From Danio rerio (taxonomy: Eukaryota > Chordata > Actinopteri > Cypriniformes > Danionidae), in assembly GCF_049306965.1 (NCBI RefSeq), contig NC_133183.1:27978501-28042500 (forward strand): a DNA stretch of 64,000 bases. Direction: 5' to 3'. Shown here piece after piece: positions 60,360-64,000 of this stretch. A program made the translations under genes and the position numbers. How positions within the stretch are numbered: position 1 is the first letter of the stretch; each line of letters begins with the position of its first letter. The notes under the pieces were generated by a model. The model searched no databases, was not told where the DNA came from, and saw only the letters and a program-made list of their open reading frames with translations.

Positions 60360-60482
60360 CAAAAGGGTTAGTTCACCCCAAAAATGAAAGTTTATTCACT
60401 ATAGACCCTTTTCACATTCCTGGGTTTCTTGAGGTTGAGTAAATAGAGAGTAAATGATCATTTTGTGGTAAAACATCCCTTC
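60360..60482. repeat. Angel-like MITE fragment
   Basis: Starts GGGTTAGTTCACCCCAAAAA and ends GTAAATGATCATTTTGTGG then CATCCC. The centre is lost. Confidence 0.5.
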
Positions 60483-60583
60483 AAGTGTTTTCAAATCTTT
60501 ATTAGCTTCTTTTTTAGGATTATTATAAAAAATAATATATTTTGAATAACAATTTTAAACTGGTTGCATTGACATCCATAGTA

Positions 60584-60996
60584 CACTGCAAAAAATGCTT
60601 TTCTTGTTTAGATTTTTTGTCTTGTTTCTAGTCTAAATATCTAAAATTTCTTATATCAAGAAGAATTTTCTTGACAAGCAAAACATATTGTCTTTTTTTG
60701 AGAAATATAATACCAATATTAAGTGAGTTTTTCCTTAAAACAAGCAAAATAATCTGGCAATGGGGTAAGCAAAATAATCTTGTTTTTTCTTTTGACGTAA
60801 GATTATTTTGCTTACCCCATTGGCAGATTATTTTGTTTGTTTTAAGGAAAAACTCACTTAATATTGACATATTATTTCTTAAAACAAGACAATATGTTGT
60901 GCTTGTGTAGAAAATTCTTATTGATTTAGGAATTTTTAGATATTTGGACTAGAAACAAGACAAAAAATCTTAGTAAGAAAAGCATTTTTTGCAGTG
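60584..60996. mobile_element. Foldback MITE with CACTG ends
   Basis: 413 bp flanked by TA (60582-60583 and 60997-60998). It starts CACTGCAAAAAATGCTTTTC and ends GAAAAGCATTTTTTGCAGTG. The arms remain complementary for nearly 200 bp each; for example GGCAATGGGGTAAGCAAAAT at 60756 is mirrored near 60805-60825. Probably CACTA/EnSpm-like (inference). Confidence 0.85.
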
Positions 60997-61309
60997 TAGG
61001 AAAACAATACTATCATCGCAACATTCTTCATTATATATTGAAAAAACTATCTCAAAACAGGTTTGGAAAAGTTGGAGTGTTGTGCACATGATTTTTAGGA
61101 GAACTGTCAAAACTATATTTTACTCTTCTCTTATCTGAAATTCTTTAAAGTGTGAATGTCAGAGAAACTGCAGTCCTGTGTTTTGACATCTTTTTTATCA
61201 CTTCACTTACAAACTAAAAAGTGAAGTAATTTCTCTCTTTTAATGACCTTGAGAAGGTGATCCTTGCTTTTATTTTGGGAAGACTTGACTAATTCAACTC
61301 TTTATGTGT

Positions 61310-61800
61310 GGGTATTAGTCAAAATGCCCTGAATAGATTGCAATTATTCCAAAATGCGACTGCAAGACTTCTGACAGGGACTCGCAAGTATGAGCACATA
61401 TGCCCAGAACTTTCTTCTCTGTGCTGGCTGCCTGTTAGGTCACGGATTAATTTTAAACTATTCATTTTTGTTTAAAAATGTATTTTATTGTTAAATCTTT
61501 AAATGATCTGGCACCACCTTACTTATCAGACCTCCTACACGTATATAATCCTGGTAGGTCACTAAGGTCTTCTGACCAGTTTAATCTATTGGTACCAAGG
61601 TGTAAGCGAAGAGGGGATCGGGGTTTTGCTGTTATCGCCCCCAAAACTCTGGAACGGGCTTCCACCCCTCATTAGGCACGCTCCAATCTGTTTTTAAAAA
61701 GCTTCTGAAACTGCATCTTTGTTCTTTAGCATTTGAGCCTTTTTAATGTTGAGGGGTTTGTCTTATGTTTTAATTGTTAAGTATTGTTACGGTTTTGTAA
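61310..61800 (+). mobile_element. Non-LTR retrotransposon (LINE) reverse-transcriptase 3' fragment
   Basis: Interrupted frames give LNRLQLFQNATARLLTGTRK, LSSLCWLPVRSRINFK, LNDLAPPYLSDLLHVYNPGR and SLRSSDQFNLLVPRCKRRGD, the conserved C-terminal tail of a Rex1/CR1-like LINE. It carries internal stops and frameshifts and is 5'-truncated. A matching LINE tail (TGCTATATAAATAAAC) occurs only at 62451-62467, after an unexplained stretch. Confidence 0.8.
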
Positions 61801-62450
61801 TTATTTGTTATTAATTATTATTGTTGTTGTTGTTGTTGTTGTTGTCATTTTGGAGATTTTGATATCAATTGATGTTTTTTTTTTACTCTTTGAGGCTAAC
61901 TCCTTCTTGCACCTGCCGCTAATCTGGACTGTCGACTTTATAAGCAGAAGCTGAGTGTGCGTTTGTGGTGGCTCTTTGTTGTCCAGCTCGTGTCTGACTG
62001 ATCCTCCCGATCTTAGATCTGTTGTGAGCATGACCCATACTTGCTGAGAATCTCTTTATCTTGTTGCCCTGATGAAGGTCTGAGAATTTTGTGCGCGTCT
62101 TGTGCAGCCGCTGCTGAGGAGCCATGCTGGTGTTGTTGTGGTTTATTTAGTTTTTTTTTGTTGATCTATGTTGTTTGTATGTTTGTTTGTTTGTTTAATT
62201 AATTATTTTGCTTGAGTGAATATTGTTAAATTAATTATCTATATTTTTATTTTATTATTTTTTTTATTTTTACTTTATTTGATAAAAGACACATATTTTT
62301 GTCTTTAAATAAATAGAGAATTGTACTTCTTAAGTTGCGTGTCCTTTTTATGTTGCTAGATGAGCATTATAAATTGGGGTTCATAACAGTATGTGATGTA
62401 GAACTTATTTTAATTATTATTGATTGTGTTCAGCACTTGTTGTTGTAAAA
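61801..62450. other. Unassigned segment between LINE body and LINE-like tail
   Basis: Includes a (TTG)n run (61822-61843), a GC-richer block at 61895-62145 and an AT-rich part with a TTTG run. I do not recognise the block. It may be an insertion into the LINE 3' UTR or a family-specific UTR. Confidence 0.4.
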
Positions 62451-62597
62451 AATGTGCTATATAAATAAACTAACAAAAAAACTAAAAAGACTTGACATCC
62501 TGCTTTTACTCACACTGTGAAACAGAGCAAGATTTATAATTGTAAAGCTTATTACTGCACACTAACCCACTTTCATCTGGTCCTGTGTGTTTTTCAG

Positions 62598-62935
62598 ATG
62601 GCATCCACAGCGTCAGTGCTCAGTGTGTGCTGCGGGTGCTCATCATTACAGAGGAGATGCTCAGCAGCAGCATCACCGTGCGACTCCAAAACATGTCCCA
62701 GGAGCTCTTCTTGTCCCCGCTGCTCACTCACTTCCTGGACGGGGTGTCAGCCGTGCTGTCGGTCTCTCCCGATGATGTGTTTGTGTTCAACGTGCAGCCG
62801 GATGCAGATGCAGGAAAGGTGCTCAACGTGAGCTTCTCTGCCGCACTGCCAGGAGGACAGTTTTTCCCCTCGGAGGCTCTGGAGGAGCAGCTGTACCTCA
62901 ACAGGCCTCGACTCAACGCCCTCGCGCATATGGAG
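62598..62935 (+). CDS. celsr3: celsr3 coding exon 2
   Basis: 338 nt, read in the frame set by the phase-1 exon 1 end: DGIHSVSAQCVLRVLIITEE, then VRLQNMSQELFLSPLLTHFL, DDVFVFNVQPDADAG and LNVSFSAALPGGQFFPSEAL, ending HME before the donor gtaaaa. This is the juxta-cadherin segment that precedes the first EGF-like/laminin G array in CELSR proteins. It ends in phase 0; the next exon is outside the window. Two other long frames over this exon are shadows. Confidence 0.95.
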
Positions 62936-63515
62936 GTAAAACACACTCAGAGGCCTAATAAAGCATTTGGGTGCTTAAAGAAATAGTTCACTCAAATGTG
63001 AGAATTTACTCATAATTCACTCATCCTTAAGGCATCTTCGATGTTTATTACTTTCTTCTATCAGACAAACGCAGTCAAAGTAGTTTTAGGTTTTATCCTG
63101 GCTCTTCCATGCTGTATAATAGTGGGACTTTATTGAAGTTTCCATCATAATTGCAAGCATAAGTTGTTCATAAAATAACGTGTATGCCACCAGGAGGTTA
63201 ATGCATGTATTATTAAGTAGATAGATGTTTTTTTTTAACAAATACTTTTCTACTTTTTAAATGATAAACTCAAATCACTGACTTCCAGTGCCTTCCGAAT
63301 GTACCAGAGTATCCGCTGGCTCTTAAAAATATCAAATTTCAAAAACACAATTTCAGGCTTTAAAAAGTCTTAAAATCACTGAAATGTTGTTTTGGTGGTC
63401 TTAAACAAGTCTTAAACAGTTTAAACAGTTTAAAAACGTTTTAAACAGGTCTTAGTTTTTATCTGTCTAAGTAAAGCTACCCAATATAGCTACCTAGCTA
63501 ACCAAATTTGTTGGC
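62936..63515 (+). other. celsr3: Start of celsr3 intron 2
   Basis: Begins with the donor gtaaaa. It contains an AAATAGTTCACTCAAATGTG repeat-like motif at about 62983 and otherwise unassigned AT-rich DNA. Confidence 0.6.
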
Positions 63516-63519
63516 AGCT

Positions 63520-63992
63520 AGCTCTCTGCAGCTCTTACAAGATCACCCACTGAAGCTAAGCAGTGCAGCGCCTGGTCAGTACCTGCAAGGGAGACTGCAT
63601 GGGAAAGCTAGGGAGCTGTGGTATGTGTGGGTCCTATTGCCCCAATATAGTAAGGAGGACACCATTATGTTCAGTGAGCGAGGTCTTTCTCTGTGGTTAT
63701 TAAAAATCCCAGGATGTCCTTCAAAAAAGAGTGGGGGTTTAACCCTGGCATTCTGTCCACCATGGCCTCCTAACCATCCCCATGTCATAATTGCCTTCTT
63801 CACTCCACCTCCTCTCCACCATCTCCATCAGCTGGTGTGCGGTCAAATGCAATATGGCTGCCTTCGCATCATACGTCACAGGTGGATGCTGCACACAGGT
63901 GGTGGATGAGGAGATCTCCCCAAAAATGTGTGAAGCTCTTTGAGTGTCCAGAAAAGCACTATATAAATGTAAGGAATTATGATTATATTAAT
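63520..63992 (+). mobile_element. 5S-rRNA-derived SINE (SINE3-like), near full length
   Basis: The head at 63525-63620 follows the 5S rRNA promoter region: AGATCACCCACTGAAGCTAA, CGCCTGGTCAGTACCTGCAA and GGGAGACTGCATGGGAA. The body ends in GAAGCTCTTTGAGTGTC and AAAAGCACTATATAAATGTA, a LINE-shared 3' tail. It sits in celsr3 intron 2. Confidence 0.88.
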
Positions 63993-64000
63993 CAGGCCAA

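Larger units (their letters stand above)
49088..62597 (+). other. celsr3: celsr3 intron 1 (13.5 kb)
   Basis: The consensus donor GTAAGT and acceptor TTTTTCAG join a phase-1 G to AT, giving Asp at the point where CELSR proteins read DG(I/V)HS. The intron is filled with the repeats listed separately. No intron-nested gene was recognised. Confidence 0.92.

Noticed and set aside
63525-63620. Functional 5S rRNA gene
   Set aside because: Only the promoter-like part of 5S is present, diverged and fused to a SINE body; the same applies to 9424-9475.

Overview
The window is vertebrate nuclear DNA, almost certainly zebrafish (Danio rerio) or a very close cyprinid. The evidence is several copies of the Danio-typical tRNA-derived SINE (DANA type), 5S-rRNA-derived SINEs, many Tc1/mariner, hAT, Harbinger and TTAA-flanked DNA elements, long dinucleotide and tetranucleotide microsatellites, and spliced genes of the dalrd3 and celsr3 families. 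These two genes are neighbours on human 3p21.31, so synteny is conserved.

Layout. (1) 1-3470: an apparently unnoticed non-coding transcription unit carrying two microRNA hairpins, mir-462 (mature strand 1825-1847) and mir-731 (2055-2078). These are the teleost counterparts of mammalian miR-191 and miR-425, which sit in DALRD3 intron 1. A strong candidate promoter lies upstream: an interferon-stimulated-response-type element at 926-935, a TATA-like box at 971-978, and a first exon ending at a consensus splice donor (1108/1109). (2) 3471-17260: dalrd3, 13 coding exons on the + strand, complete, 558 codons reconstructed by joining GT-AG introns; its introns carry MITEs, a LINE, SINEs, a Harbinger relic and a large compound microsatellite. 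(3) 17261-43700: about 26 kb of intergenic DNA dominated by dead transposons, many nested, with a few GC-rich or unique stretches that could be cis-regulatory. (4) 43800-64000: the 5' part of celsr3: a GC-rich leader with three upstream ORFs, a giant first coding exon (44191-49087; signal peptide, an unusually long low-complexity segment, nine cadherin repeats), a 13.5 kb repeat-filled intron and coding exon 2 (62598-62935). The EGF, laminin G, GAIN and seven-transmembrane exons lie beyond the right edge.

How it fits together. miR-462/731 and dalrd3 form a conserved microRNA/host-neighbour pair, with an ISRE-type promoter that would explain the interferon and virus responsiveness reported for this cluster in fish. 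celsr3 is a neuronal planar-polarity cadherin; its first exon contains two perfect REST/RE1 half-sites at the expanded spacing known for non-canonical RE1s, which is a plausible internal silencer. No viral, LTR-retroelement, bacterial or CRISPR sequence was recognised. All repeat assignments are from recognition of motifs, termini and target-site duplications, not from database searches.
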